Assembly (NCBI GenBank): GCA_027533105.1
Contig: JAPZTW010000009.1
Span: 124,001 to 188,000, forward strand
Reading direction: 5' to 3'
Source: Sphingomonadaceae bacterium
GTDB taxonomy: Bacteria > Pseudomonadota > Alphaproteobacteria > Sphingomonadales > Sphingomonadaceae
Length of the DNA stretch: 64,000 nt
Part shown: piece after piece, positions 42,449 through 52,684 of the stretch
Layout of the letters: each line of letters opens with the position of its first letter
Numbering within the stretch: the stretch's first letter is position 1
Made by a program: the position numbers and the translations under genes
Notes under the pieces: model-generated
Database searches by the model: none
What the model saw: the letters and a program-made list of their open reading frames with translations, nothing else
What the model was told of the DNA's origin: nothing

Positions 42449-43549
42449 ATGATCCGCCTCATCACCCTTATCGGTCTTGCCCTGGCCTTTGCGCTGCCTG
42501 GCCCGGCCCAGGCCGAGCGCGTGCGCGATCTGGGCGCCTTCCAGGGCGTCCGCTCCAACCAGCTGACCGGCTATGGTATTGTCGTGGGCCTGAACGGCAC
42601 CGGCGATGACAGCCTGGAATATGTCACCCAGGCCATGCGCGGCGTCTCGGGCCGGGTCGGCGTGCAATTGCCCGCCGGGGTCAACCCGGCGCTGAAGAAC
42701 GCCGCCGCCGTGATGATCACGGCCGACCTGCCGCCCTTCGCCAAGCCGGGCCAGCGGATCGACGTGACCGTTTCGGCGATCGGCAAGGCCAAGTCCCTGC
42801 GCGGCGGGGCCCTGATCATGGCGCCGCTTTATGGCGCCGATGGCCAGATCTACGCCATGGCCCAGGGCAACCTGGCGGTGGGGGGCCTCGGCATTTCCGG
42901 GGCCGACGGCTCGAAACTGACCGTCAATGTGCCGACGGTTGGCCGGATCGCCGATGGGGCCAGCGTGGAACGTGCCGTCGCCACCGGGTTCGATGCCGGC
43001 GACGTGCTGCGCTGGAACCTGTTCCAGGCCGATTTCCTGACCGCCGCGCGGGTGCGCGATGCGGTCAATGCGCGCTATCCCGGCGCGGCCAGCATCGAGG
43101 ACGGGGTGACCCTCGCCCTGCGCCTGCCGGCCGAAGCCAATGCCCGCGCCAGCATGATGGCCGGGATCGAGATGATCGAGGTAACCCCGGCGGAAACCCC
43201 GGCTCGGGTGGTGGTCAACAGCCGCACCGGCACCGTGGTGATCAACAGCGCGGTGCGCCTGTCGCCCGCCGCGATCAGCCACGGCAAGCTGACCCTGCGG
43301 GTCGATGAAAGCCCGACCGTGGTGCAGCCTGCGCCGTTCAGCCGCGGCGTGACCGCCGTGCAGGAGGACAGCATGCTCTCCGCAGAGGAAGAGGGCGGCC
43401 AGCGCGTTGCCCTCTTCCGCCCGGGGGCCTCGCTGGCCAAGGTGGTCGATGCGCTTAACCTGCTGGGCGTCAGCCCGTCGGACCTGGTCGCGATCCTCGA
43501 AGCGCTGAAGCAGGCCGGGGCGCTGAAGGCGGAGATGGTGGTGATATGA
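42449..43549 (+). CDS. flgI: flagellar P-ring protein FlgI
   Basis: 366 residues from the ATG at 42449, preceded by GAGGA. Signal peptide ending PAQA, then ERVRDLGAFQGVRSNQLTGYGIVVGLNGTGDD, the FlgI hallmark, and SPSDLVAILEALKQAGALKAEMVVI at the end. Periplasmic ring around the rod. Confidence 0.97.
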   Translation: MIRLITLIGLALAFALPGPAQAERVRDLGAFQGVRSNQLTGYGIVVGLNGTGDDSLEYVTQAMRGVSGRVGVQLPAGVNPALKNAAAVMITADLPPFAKPGQRIDVTVSAIGKAKSLRGGALIMAPLYGADGQIYAMAQGNLAVGGLGISGADGSKLTVNVPTVGRIADGASVERAVATGFDAGDVLRWNLFQADFLTAARVRDAVNARYPGAASIEDGVTLALRLPAEANARASMMAGIEMIEVTPAETPARVVVNSRTGTVVINSAVRLSPAAISHGKLTLRVDESPTVVQPAPFSRGVTAVQEDSMLSAEEEGGQRVALFRPGASLAKVVDALNLLGVSPSDLVAILEALKQAGALKAEMVVI

Positions 43550-43860
43550 CCCCGGTTTCCGCTCCCCTGCTGGCCAATGGTTCGGTGGTCACCGGTGCTT
43601 CGGCGCCCGGCCAGGGCGGCGAACGCGCCCGGCTGGCCGAAGCCGCCAAGGCCTTCGAGGCGATCTTCGTGCGCCAGATGCTGGCCAGCGCGCGGCAGGC
43701 GAGCTTCGGCGAACCGCTGCTGGGCGGGCAAGGACTGGAAACCTTCCGCTCGATGCAGGACAGTCACTTCGCCGACCTGGCGGCCGGTACCGGCGCGCTG
43801 GGCCTGGCCAAGCAGATCGAAGCCCAGCTGGCCCGCCATCTGCCCCCGGCGGGAGCCTAG
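43546..43860 (+). CDS. flgJ: rod-binding protein, FlgJ N-terminal domain only
   Basis: 104 residues. AKAFEAIFVRQMLASARQASFGEPLLGGQGLETFRSMQDSHFADLAAGTGALGLAKQIEAQL is the FlgJ rod-scaffold domain; the muramidase domain of enterobacterial FlgJ is absent, as in most alphaproteobacteria. The transglycosylase at 34855 probably supplies that activity. Overlaps flgI by 4 bp. Confidence 0.9.
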   Translation: MTPVSAPLLANGSVVTGASAPGQGGERARLAEAAKAFEAIFVRQMLASARQASFGEPLLGGQGLETFRSMQDSHFADLAAGTGALGLAKQIEAQLARHLPPAGA

Positions 43861-43863
43861 GCC

Positions 43864-45201
43864 ATGGCCTCCAGCCTCATCAACATCGCCACCAGCGGAG
43901 TCCGCGCCGCGCGCGCCGGGCTGGAACTGACTGCGCAGAACATCGCCAATGCCGGGAGCGAGGGCTATGTCCGCCGCTCGGTGCGGCTGGGCGAAGTCGC
44001 CGCGGCCGGGTCCTGGCGCTATCCGGGTGACCTGTCGCTTTCGGGCGTGCGGGTCGAGGGGATCGCCCGCAACGCCGACCTGTTCCGCCAGGTCGAGGTG
44101 CGCCGCACCGGCAGCGATGCCGCGCGCGCCGGAGCCGAGCTCAAGGGCCTTGAAAACATCGAGGCTGCGCTGGAACAGGCCGCGCTGTTTCCGGCGATGA
44201 CCGCCTTCGAGGCTTCGCTCGCCCGCTTGCAGACCGATCCGGTCGATCCCGCGCTGCGCGCCGGGGCGCTGGAGAATGCGCGGACGCTGGCCCGCACCTT
44301 CAACGTGGCGGCTGGTGCCCTGGGCACGGTCGGCGATGGCCTGCGGTTCGAAGCGGAAGCGGGCGTCGCCGGATTGAACCGCGATGCGACCGAACTGGCC
44401 CGCGTCAACCTGCAGCTGGGCCGCGCGCTGGCCGGATCGAGCGACCAGACCGCACTGCTTGACCAGCGCGACCTGCTGCTCGGCCGGATCGCCGGACAGG
44501 CGGGCATCGCCACCACGATCAACCCCGACCAGACCGTCACCGTGCGGCTGGGCGGCAGCGCCGGGCCGCTGCTGGTGAGCGGGGTCAATGCCGCACCGCT
44601 GGCCATGGCGACTGCCGCGGACGGAACAATTTCCTTTACCCTGGCGGGCAGCGCCGTGCCGATCGGTGCGGGCGCGCTGGCGGGCCAGGCCCAGGCGCTG
44701 GAAGCCGCGCGCGACCGGCTGGCCGGACTGAACGGGATCGCCGCCGCCCTGGCCACCAGTGCCAATGCGGCGCAGGCCGGGGGTGTGGCGCTGAACGGCA
44801 CGGCCGGCCAGCCGCTGTTCGCCGGGACCGATGCCGCCACCCTCGCGGTGTCGCTGGCCAGCGGCGCGGGCCTTGCCACCGCGCCCGCCGGTGCGGGTGC
44901 CGGCAGCCGCGATCCGGCCAACCTTGCCGCCTTGCGCCAGGCGCTGACCGGCGCGGACATTTCGGGGCAGATCGACGGGCTGATGTTCACGGCGGCCGGG
45001 GCCGTTTCCGGCCGCCGCGTTACCGCCGAGGCGCTTGAGGCGATCGCTTCGGGCGCGCGGATCGCGCTCGACCAGCAATCGGGCGTGAGCCTCGATGACG
45101 AAGCCGCCAACCTCGTCCGGTACCAGCAGGCCTTCCAGGCCAGCGGCCGGGTGATCCAGGTCGCCAGCGACCTGTTCGACACCCTGCTGGCAATCCGCTG
45201 A
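43864..45201 (+). CDS. flgK: hook-filament junction protein FlgK
   Basis: 445 residues. N-terminal IATSGVRAARAGLELTAQNIANAGSEGYVRRSVRL and C-terminal VSLDDEAANLVRYQQAFQASGRVIQVASDLFDTLLAIR are the FlgK ends; FRQVEVRRTGSDAARA lies between. First hook-associated protein, exported with FlgN. Confidence 0.94.
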   Translation: MASSLINIATSGVRAARAGLELTAQNIANAGSEGYVRRSVRLGEVAAAGSWRYPGDLSLSGVRVEGIARNADLFRQVEVRRTGSDAARAGAELKGLENIEAALEQAALFPAMTAFEASLARLQTDPVDPALRAGALENARTLARTFNVAAGALGTVGDGLRFEAEAGVAGLNRDATELARVNLQLGRALAGSSDQTALLDQRDLLLGRIAGQAGIATTINPDQTVTVRLGGSAGPLLVSGVNAAPLAMATAADGTISFTLAGSAVPIGAGALAGQAQALEAARDRLAGLNGIAAALATSANAAQAGGVALNGTAGQPLFAGTDAATLAVSLASGAGLATAPAGAGAGSRDPANLAALRQALTGADISGQIDGLMFTAAGAVSGRRVTAEALEAIASGARIALDQQSGVSLDDEAANLVRYQQAFQASGRVIQVASDLFDTLLAIR

Positions 45202-45221
45202 GCGCGAAAGGAGCACGCCCC

Positions 45222-46136
45222 ATGACCAGTGTCAGCACCGCCGCCTTCTTTGAACGCTCGATGCGCTCGATGGCGGAGCTGCGCGCCCGGGCCGAGTCGC
45301 TGCAAGGCGCCATCGGCAGCGGCCAGCGGCTGGCGCGCGGGTCGGACGATCCGGTGGCCGCCGCGCAGCTGCGGGGCCTGTCGCGGGCCGAACGCTTTTC
45401 GGGTGCCGATGCCGATGCGGCCGCGCGCGGCCAGGCCGACCTTGCGCTGACCGACAGCGCGCTTGGCGATTTCGCCGCCTATGTGACGCGGGTCAAGGAA
45501 CTGGCGATCCAGGCCGCCAATGCCACGCTCACCCCGGCCCAGCGCGCCGGGATCGGGGTGGAGATCGCCCAGGTCCAGGGCGAATTGCTGCGCCTGGCCA
45601 ACAGCCGCGACAGCGCCGGCCACGCCCTGTTCGGGGGCGAGACCGCGGGCCCCGCCTATGTCCTCGATGCCAGCGGCAAGCCCAGCTATGCTGGCACCGC
45701 TAGCGCCGGGGAACTGCCGCTGGGCGATGGGCAAAGCGTGACGCGCGGCCTGACCGGCCCGGAATTCCTGCACTTCACCGGTCCCGCCGGGCCAACCGAC
45801 CTGTTTACCCTGGTGCGCGACCTGGGCGCGGCGCTGCAGGGCGGCTCGCCCGATCCGGCGGGCGCTGCACGCGATGCCCTGGGGCTGCTCGACCAGGGGC
45901 TGGAAGCCATCACCACCGCGCAGACCGTCGTCGGCAGCCGGATGAACTGGATCGAGCTGGTTTCCGAACGCCGCACCCAGCGCGGCGAGCAGCGCGCGGA
46001 CCAGCAGAGCGCGATCGGCGGGGCCGATCCGGCCGAGATGCTGAGCGCGCTGAAGCAGACCATGGCCGTGCTCGAAGCCAGCCAGGCCAGTTTCGTGCGC
46101 CTCTCGGGCCTCAGCCTGTTTGCCATGCTGCGCTGA
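45222..46136 (+). CDS. flgL: hook-filament junction protein FlgL
   Basis: 304 residues. STAAFFERSMRSMAELRARAESLQGAIGSGQRLARGSDDPVAAAQLRGLSR at the N-terminus and the flagellin-like C-terminus SALKQTMAVLEASQASFVRLSGLSLFAML identify it. Second hook-associated protein, between FlgK and the filament. Confidence 0.9.
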   Translation: MTSVSTAAFFERSMRSMAELRARAESLQGAIGSGQRLARGSDDPVAAAQLRGLSRAERFSGADADAAARGQADLALTDSALGDFAAYVTRVKELAIQAANATLTPAQRAGIGVEIAQVQGELLRLANSRDSAGHALFGGETAGPAYVLDASGKPSYAGTASAGELPLGDGQSVTRGLTGPEFLHFTGPAGPTDLFTLVRDLGAALQGGSPDPAGAARDALGLLDQGLEAITTAQTVVGSRMNWIELVSERRTQRGEQRADQQSAIGGADPAEMLSALKQTMAVLEASQASFVRLSGLSLFAMLR

Positions 46137-46162
46137 TCCGCGCAGCGAAGGGAGTTTGATTC

Positions 46163-47026
46163 ATGTACGCCGTTGTCGGCATCGTCATCCTGATCGTCAT
46201 GGTCTTCGGCGGCTTCGCGCTGACCGGCGGCGCGCTTGGCCCCGTGCTGGAGGCGCTGCCCCATGAAATGCTGATCATCGGCGGGGCCGCGGTTGGCGCG
46301 CTGGTAACCGGCAATTCGCTGCACGGGCTGAAGGCCATCGGCGGCGGGTTCAAGCTGGTGTTCAAGGGGCCCAGCCACACCCGCCAGGACCATATCGACG
46401 CGATCGTGCTGACCACGCGGCTGATGAAGCTGCTGCGCGCCGAAGGACCGGTGGCGCTGGAAGCCCATGTCACCGATCCGGCCAATTCGGCGATCTTTGC
46501 CGAATACCCCCGGCTGCTGGCCAACCAGCCGCTGGTCGCGCTGATCGCCGACACGCTGACCCTGATCGTGGTCTCGTCCGGCACGCTCGAAGTGCGCGCG
46601 GTGGAGGACGTGATCGACAATGCCCTGAAGACCCACTTCCACGAGGCCCACGAGCCGCAGCACGCGCTTCAGACCCTGGCCGATGCCCTGCCCGCGCTGG
46701 GGATCGTTGCCGCCGTGCTGGGGGTGGTCAAGACCATGGGTTCGATCGACCAGCCCCCGGCCGTGCTGGGCGGCATGATCGGTTCGGCGCTTGTCGGCAC
46801 CTTCCTGGGCGTGCTGCTGGCCTATGGCATGGTCGGGCCGATGGCCGGGCGGCTCAAGCAGGTGCTGGAAGCCGACGAGCAGATCTTCCACGCGGTCAAG
46901 CAGGTGATCATCGCCAGCTTGCACGGCTGGCCGCAGCCGCTGGTGGTGGAAAGCGCGCGCTCGGGCCTGGGCCACGAGGTGCGCCCTGGCCTGTCCGAGC
47001 TGCTCGACGCGCTGCGGGGCCGCTAG
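46163..47026 (+). CDS. motA: flagellar stator protein MotA
   Basis: 287 residues. Membrane helices near 2-24, 35-50, 175-195 and 205-225. The FliG-facing loop has charged residues. PALGIVAAVLGVVKTMGSIDQPPAVLGGMIGSALVGTFLGVLLAYGMVGP is the proton-channel signature. Same operon as the rod and hook genes, 26 bp after flgL and 3 bp before motB. Confidence 0.95.
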   Translation: MYAVVGIVILIVMVFGGFALTGGALGPVLEALPHEMLIIGGAAVGALVTGNSLHGLKAIGGGFKLVFKGPSHTRQDHIDAIVLTTRLMKLLRAEGPVALEAHVTDPANSAIFAEYPRLLANQPLVALIADTLTLIVVSSGTLEVRAVEDVIDNALKTHFHEAHEPQHALQTLADALPALGIVAAVLGVVKTMGSIDQPPAVLGGMIGSALVGTFLGVLLAYGMVGPMAGRLKQVLEADEQIFHAVKQVIIASLHGWPQPLVVESARSGLGHEVRPGLSELLDALRGR

Positions 47027-47029
47027 GTC

Positions 47030-47884
47030 ATGCCGCCGCCAAGGAAGGGCAAGGGCGATGCCCCCGCCCCGATCATCGTCAAGAAGGTCACCGTGGTGGC
47101 CGCCGCGCATCATGGCGGAGCCTGGAAAGTCGCCTATGCCGATTTCGTCACGGCGATGATGGCCTTCTTCCTGCTGCTGTGGCTGCTGGGCGCCACCAAC
47201 GAGAGCCAGCGCAAGGGCCTGGCCGACTACTTCACCCCCACCCTGGTCAAGCTGAAGCAGGAAAGCGCCGGTTCGAACGGGATGCTGGGCGGATCCTCGA
47301 TCGTCGATGCCGACAATTACCCCAACCGGGCCGGCCAGACCGGAACCAAGGGCATCACCATCCCGCGCGACGCGACCGGCGGTCCCAAGGAGGGGAGCGA
47401 GCGGATCAAGCGGCTGCAGCAGTTGCAGCAACGCCTCGCCGGCAAGCTGGCCGAAGGCAAGGTGGCCCAGCGCATCGCCCGGCAGGTGCGGATGGTCGAC
47501 ACGACCGAGGGCATCCGGATCGACCTGGTCGACGATGCCGATTTCGCCATGTTCCAGCTCGGCACCACGGTGCTGACCAGCGATGCGGCGCAATTGCTGA
47601 AGGCGATCGGCGGCGTGATCGCGCCAGAACCGGGCGCAGTTTCGATCCGCGGCCATACCGATGCCTTGCCCTGGCGCGGCGGTCAGGGCGGATCGCGGAT
47701 CGGTGCCAACAACTGGGCGCTGTCGGCCGGCCGGGCCGAGGCGACCCGCCAGGCCCTGCTCCGGCAGGGGATCGGCGAAGGACGGTTCCGCAAGATCGAG
47801 GGCGTGGCCGACCGCGAACCGCTGGTCCGCGACAAGCCCGAAGACCCGCGCAACCGCCGGATCTCGATCCTGCTGACGCGCTAG
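47030..47884 (+). CDS. motB: flagellar stator protein MotB
   Basis: 284 residues. Basic N-terminus, one helix with the proton-binding Asp (AYADFVTAMMAFFLLLWLLG), a plug region, then the OmpA-like peptidoglycan-binding domain with SIRGHTDALPWRGG, NNWALSAGRAEATRQALL and NRRISILL. The Asp rather than a polar-rich pore argues for protons, not sodium. Convergent with the next gene, 3 bp apart. Confidence 0.95.
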   Translation: MPPPRKGKGDAPAPIIVKKVTVVAAAHHGGAWKVAYADFVTAMMAFFLLLWLLGATNESQRKGLADYFTPTLVKLKQESAGSNGMLGGSSIVDADNYPNRAGQTGTKGITIPRDATGGPKEGSERIKRLQQLQQRLAGKLAEGKVAQRIARQVRMVDTTEGIRIDLVDDADFAMFQLGTTVLTSDAAQLLKAIGGVIAPEPGAVSIRGHTDALPWRGGQGGSRIGANNWALSAGRAEATRQALLRQGIGEGRFRKIEGVADREPLVRDKPEDPRNRRISILLTR

Positions 47885-47887
47885 GGC

Positions 47888-48397
47888 CTAGCCCAGTCCC
47901 TCGAGGTCGCGCGCCAGCCACGACTTGCGCAGGCCCTTGCCGGCCAGCAGCCGCCGGAAATCCGCGCGATTGTCGAAATGCTGCAACTGACGGTGGTAGT
48001 AATTGACGTATTCCAGCACGGCCAGCACCGCACAGCCGGTCGCGGCATAGCGATCGGCCTTGCCCACGGCCCAGCCCGGCACCAGCCAGCCGGCCAGCGC
48101 GGTGGCGCAGCCCGCCAGGGTCAGCACGAGCGCAGGCCGCCGCCAGGCCGCGATCCGCCGCAGCAGGGCGGGAAAGCCAGCCCCCTGCCCGCGCAATTGC
48201 CGCACCTTGCCCCGCCAGTAGAGCGCCCCGATCACCAGCAGCAGCATGGTTGCCGCCATGGGTGCCAGCGTGATCCAGCCGAGCCGGGCTTGGCTGACCG
48301 CCACCACGAACAGTGGCACGATCAGCACGTTGGCCGCTTCCATCTTCCAATAGGGATCGAGCCGTTTGAGCAGGTCGGCGCGGGTCTTGCTGGCCAT
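47888..48397 (-). CDS. conserved hypothetical membrane protein
   Basis: 169 residues from the ATG at 48397 (GAGGGTGAT upstream; a longer frame to 48472 lacks a good site). Membrane helices near 23-40, 45-60, 85-105 and possibly 112-130, then a cytoplasmic tail with VNYYHRQLQHFDNRADFRRLLAG. I do not recognise the family. It interrupts the flagellar region and is divergent from the DJ-1-like gene. Confidence 0.65.
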   Translation of the reverse strand: MASKTRADLLKRLDPYWKMEAANVLIVPLFVVAVSQARLGWITLAPMAATMLLLVIGALYWRGKVRQLRGQGAGFPALLRRIAAWRRPALVLTLAGCATALAGWLVPGWAVGKADRYAATGCAVLAVLEYVNYYHRQLQHFDNRADFRRLLAGKGLRKSWLARDLEGLG

Positions 48398-48513
48398 ATC
48401 ACCCTCATTTTCCAACGGAACGTAACATGGTTGCCCAGCCGCACAATGCCGCCCTTCGGACCGGTGGCGCAAGCCGGTTGATGGGCCTGCCGGACCATGC
48501 CAAGGTCGCGCCG

Positions 48514-49212
48514 ATGCATATCGCCTTCCTGCTGTTCCCCAATGTCACCCAGCTTGACCTGACCGGCCCCGCGCAGTTCCTCTCGCGCCTGCCGGATGCC
48601 CGGGTCGACCTGGTATGGGACAGTCGCGACCCGGTGCCGACCGATGCCGGGTTCTCGATCCTGCCCACCGCCACTTTCGCCGATGTCCCCCACGCCGATA
48701 TCCTGTGCGTGCCGGGCGGGATCGGCGTGGCCAGGGTCATCGACCATGCCCCGGCGCTCGATTGGGTGCGGCAGGTGGGCAGCGGGGCGCAATGGGTGAC
48801 CAGCGTCTGCACCGGATCGCTGATCCTGGGCGCGGCGGGGCTGCTGAAAGGGTACAAGGCGACCACGCACTGGGCCTGGCACGATCTGCTGGAGCTGTTC
48901 GGGGCGCAGCCGGTCCATGCCCGCCATGTGATCGACCGCAACCGCGCGACCGGCGGCGGGGTGACGGCGGGGATCGACTTTGCCCTGGCACTGATGGCCG
49001 AAATCGCGGGCGAGGATCATGCCCGCGCGGTGCAACTGGCGCTGGAATACGATCCGGCCCCGCCATTCGAGACCGGATCGCCGGACAAGGCCGGGGCAGC
49101 GCTGGTTGAGACCTATCTGGCGCGGGCCAACCGGCTGGCGCCGGGCCGCCGGGCCGAATTGATTGCCGCGGCCGAACGACTGGGTTTCAACGTGCCGCCC
49201 GGCATGGAATGA
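48514..49212 (+). CDS. DJ-1/PfpI-family protein, isonitrile-hydratase-like
   Basis: 232 residues from the ATG at 48514; ATGs at 48481 and 48427 are open but add an atypical N-terminus. MHIAFLLFPNVTQLDLTGPAQFL is the common start of this branch. DILCVPGGIGV and the nucleophile Cys99 in SVCTGSLILGAAGLLKGYKATTHW are diagnostic. Length and pattern match isonitrile hydratase InhA, but relatives include AraC-type and stress proteins. Followed by a nitroreductase, so a detoxification pair is plausible. Confidence 0.8.
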   Translation: MHIAFLLFPNVTQLDLTGPAQFLSRLPDARVDLVWDSRDPVPTDAGFSILPTATFADVPHADILCVPGGIGVARVIDHAPALDWVRQVGSGAQWVTSVCTGSLILGAAGLLKGYKATTHWAWHDLLELFGAQPVHARHVIDRNRATGGGVTAGIDFALALMAEIAGEDHARAVQLALEYDPAPPFETGSPDKAGAALVETYLARANRLAPGRRAELIAAAERLGFNVPPGME

Positions 49213-49235
49213 CAACGGGAAAACGGGGAGAATGC

Positions 49236-49910
49236 ATGGAATACGATGATGTCGTCCTGGGCCGCCGGTCGATCCGCGGCTATCTGGACAAGCCGGTGCC
49301 CAAGGAATTGATCGCGGAAGTGCTCCGCCTGGCCATGCGTTCGCCCAGTTCGATGAATACCCAGCCGTGGAACTTCCACGTGATCACCGGCGAACCGCTC
49401 GACCGGATCCGGGCCGGCAACACCGAACGCAACCTGGCCGGGGTGCCGCACAGCCGCGAGTTCCGCACCGGCCACCCCTTCGAAGGCGTCCACCGCGAAC
49501 GCCAGATCGGCGTCGCCAAGCAATTGTTCGCCGCGCAAGGGATCGCCCGCGATGACAAGGATGCCCGGCTTGACTGGGTGCTGCGCGGCTTTCGCCAGTT
49601 CGATGCGCCGGTCTGCGTGATCATCACCTATGACAAGGAACTGGCCGACAGCGACGATACCCCCTTCGATTGCGGGGCGGTGACGACGGCGCTGGTCAAT
49701 GCCGCCTGGTCACGGGGGCTGGGCTGCGTGATCAACAGCCAGGGCATCATGCAAAGCCCGGTGGTACGCGAACACGCCGGCATCCCGGATGATCAGGTGA
49801 TCATGAAGGCCGTGGCCCTGGGCTGGCCGGATGACAGCTTCCCGGCCAATGCCGTGGTGTCCGAACGCAAGAGCGTGGAGGAAGCGACCCGCTGGGTCGG
49901 CTTCGACTGA
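49236..49910 (+). CDS. nitroreductase-family protein
   Basis: 224 residues from the ATG at 49236 (GGGGAG upstream). FMN-binding nitroreductase fold: RRSIRGYLDKPVPKELIAEVLRLAMRSPSSMNTQPWNFHVI near the N-terminus and GCVINSQGIMQSPVVREHAGIPDDQVIMKAVALGWPDD near the C-terminus. Reduces nitro compounds or quinones with NAD(P)H. 23 bp after the DJ-1-like gene and probably co-transcribed. Confidence 0.92.
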   Translation: MEYDDVVLGRRSIRGYLDKPVPKELIAEVLRLAMRSPSSMNTQPWNFHVITGEPLDRIRAGNTERNLAGVPHSREFRTGHPFEGVHRERQIGVAKQLFAAQGIARDDKDARLDWVLRGFRQFDAPVCVIITYDKELADSDDTPFDCGAVTTALVNAAWSRGLGCVINSQGIMQSPVVREHAGIPDDQVIMKAVALGWPDDSFPANAVVSERKSVEEATRWVGFD

Positions 49911-49933
49911 CCGGCTCCGCGATCGACCAGCAC

Positions 49934-49970
49934 AAAAAGGGCCCGGCGGTTCGGGGGGAACCGCCGGGCC
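49934..49970 (-). terminator. rho-independent terminator of the flagellin gene
   Basis: Perfect 13-bp GC-rich stem (GGCCCGGCGGTTC with GAACCGCCGGGCC, 5-nt loop). On the minus strand it is followed by five T. It ends flagellin transcription; the plus strand lacks a T run. Confidence 0.92.
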
Positions 49971-50002
49971 GCGCCTGGAAGGTCAGGCGATATTGGCTAG
50001 GC

Positions 50003-50830
50003 TTAGCGCAGCAGTGACAGGACGTTCTGCTGGCTCTGGTTGGCCTGGGCGATCATCGCGGTCGAAGCCTGCGAGAGGATCTGGGCCTTGGCCATCGCGG
50101 TCGTTTCGGCCGAATAGTCGGCGTCTTCGATCCGGCTGCGGGCATCGGACAGGTTGGTGGCGTTGCTGGTCAGGTTGTTGACCACCGATTCAAGGCGGTT
50201 CTGGCCAGCACCCAGCCCGGCGCGCGCCGCGTTGATGGTGCTCAGTTCGGTGTCGACGAGGCTCAGCGTGGCGCTGGCACCGGCGGCATCCGAGACATCG
50301 TAGGAACCGGCGGCGCCACCATCGGCCGCCAGGGCGGTCAGGTCAGCCATGGTCAGGTCAACCGTATCGGCGGCGCTCGCGCCGGTCTGGATCGTGACCG
50401 AGGCGGTGCTGCCGTCGAACAGCTTCACGCCGTTGAATTCCGAATTGGTGATGACCTGGCCGATCTGGGCGGTCAGCTGGTCGACTTCACCCTGCATATA
50501 GGCGCGGTCGGTGGCATCCTGGTAAGTGCCCGAAGCCGACTGCACAGCCAGTTCGCGCACGCGCTGCAGCATGTTGGTCACTTCGCTCAGCGCGCCTTCG
50601 GCGGTCTGGGCCAGGGCGATACCGTCGTTCGAGTTGCGGATCGCCTGGTTCATGCCGCGCACCTGGGCGGTCATGCTGGTGGCGATGGCGAGGCCCGCAG
50701 CATCGTCCTTGGCGCTGTTGAGGCGCTTCCCGCTCGACAGGCGCTCCATCGCGGTGCCGAGCATCTTGTTCGCGGCGTTCGAGGCGTTGGCGGCCTTCAG
50801 CGCGCTGATGTTGGTATTGATAACGGCCAT
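50003..50830 (-). CDS. fliC: flagellin
   Basis: 275 residues from the ATG at 50830, chosen because [46 protein letters not shown] is the universal flagellin start. The C-terminal half has [61 protein letters not shown] and ends NVLSLLR. The short central domain (about 140-190) is the only variable part. Single flagellin in this window; a sigma-28-type promoter lies upstream and a strong terminator downstream. Confidence 0.97.
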   Translation of the reverse strand: MAVINTNISALKAANASNAANKMLGTAMERLSSGKRLNSAKDDAAGLAIATSMTAQVRGMNQAIRNSNDGIALAQTAEGALSEVTNMLQRVRELAVQSASGTYQDATDRAYMQGEVDQLTAQIGQVITNSEFNGVKLFDGSTASVTIQTGASAADTVDLTMADLTALAADGGAAGSYDVSDAAGASATLSLVDTELSTINAARAGLGAGQNRLESVVNNLTSNATNLSDARSRIEDADYSAETTAMAKAQILSQASTAMIAQANQSQQNVLSLLR

Positions 50831-50842
50831 TGTGGCTACTCC

Positions 50843-50870
50843 CGTGATCGTCTCGACGTGATCGTCTCGA
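50843..50870. repeat. 14-bp tandem repeat in the flagellin leader
   Basis: CGTGATCGTCTCGA occurs twice head to tail. In the flagellin mRNA it lies 13-40 nt before the start codon, between the promoter and the ribosome-binding region. Confidence 0.9.
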
Positions 50871-50914
50871 TAAGCCAGCCACAAACGGACCATCCGGCGC
50901 GGCTGCCAGGCCCT

Positions 50915-50940
50915 AGAGCGGCAAGCGACGGAAAAGTTTA
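50915..50940 (-). promoter_or_regulatory. sigma-28 (FliA) promoter candidate for flagellin
   Basis: On the minus strand, TAAACTTT, a 10-bp spacer and GCCGCTCT, close to TAAAGTTT-N11-GCCGATAA. The leader would be about 75 nt and contain the tandem repeat. The -10 is imperfect and the spacer one base short. Confidence 0.55.
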
Positions 50941-51059
50941 AGGGCACCCGCCCAGCAATTTGTCACTTAGGGGTTTTTAGCTAACCACCCGTTTCCCCAT
51001 TCTTTGCCCGGATCGGTGCATAGCCCCTGCGAAGGTTACCGATACGGGGGTTAACAAGC

Positions 51060-52318
<1,259 letters not shown>

Positions 52319-52322
<4 letters not shown>

Positions 52323-52681
52323 GCGGCGTCGGCGGGATCGGCAATGCCGGCAGCGTCCAGCAGATCCTGGCGATGCGCCAGCAGATCGTCGACCGGTCGC
52401 AGCTGCTCCAGCAGTTGCAGCAGCCGGCCAGCGCCGAACCGCAGGCGCCGGTCGGCGCGGCGGGCGGCTTTGGCGCCGCGCTGCAAGGCGCGCTTGAGCA
52501 GGTCAACCAGGTCCAGGCGCGTTCCTCGGCCATGACCGAAGCTTATGAAAAGGGCGAAGTGACCGACATCGCCAAGGTCATGCTCGCCCGCCAGGAAGCC
52601 GGGATCGCCTTCGAGGCGACGCTGCAGGTCCGCAACCGCCTGCTCTCGGCTTACCAGGACATCATGCGGATGGGGGTGTGA
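52319..52681 (+). CDS. fliE: MS-ring/rod junction protein FliE
   Basis: 120 residues. FGAALQGALEQVNQVQARSSAMTEAYEKGEVTDIAKVMLARQEAGIAFEATLQVRNRLLSAYQDIMRMGV is the complete FliE signature. Overlaps flbD by 4 bp. Confidence 0.95.
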
Positions 52682-52684
52682 TAG

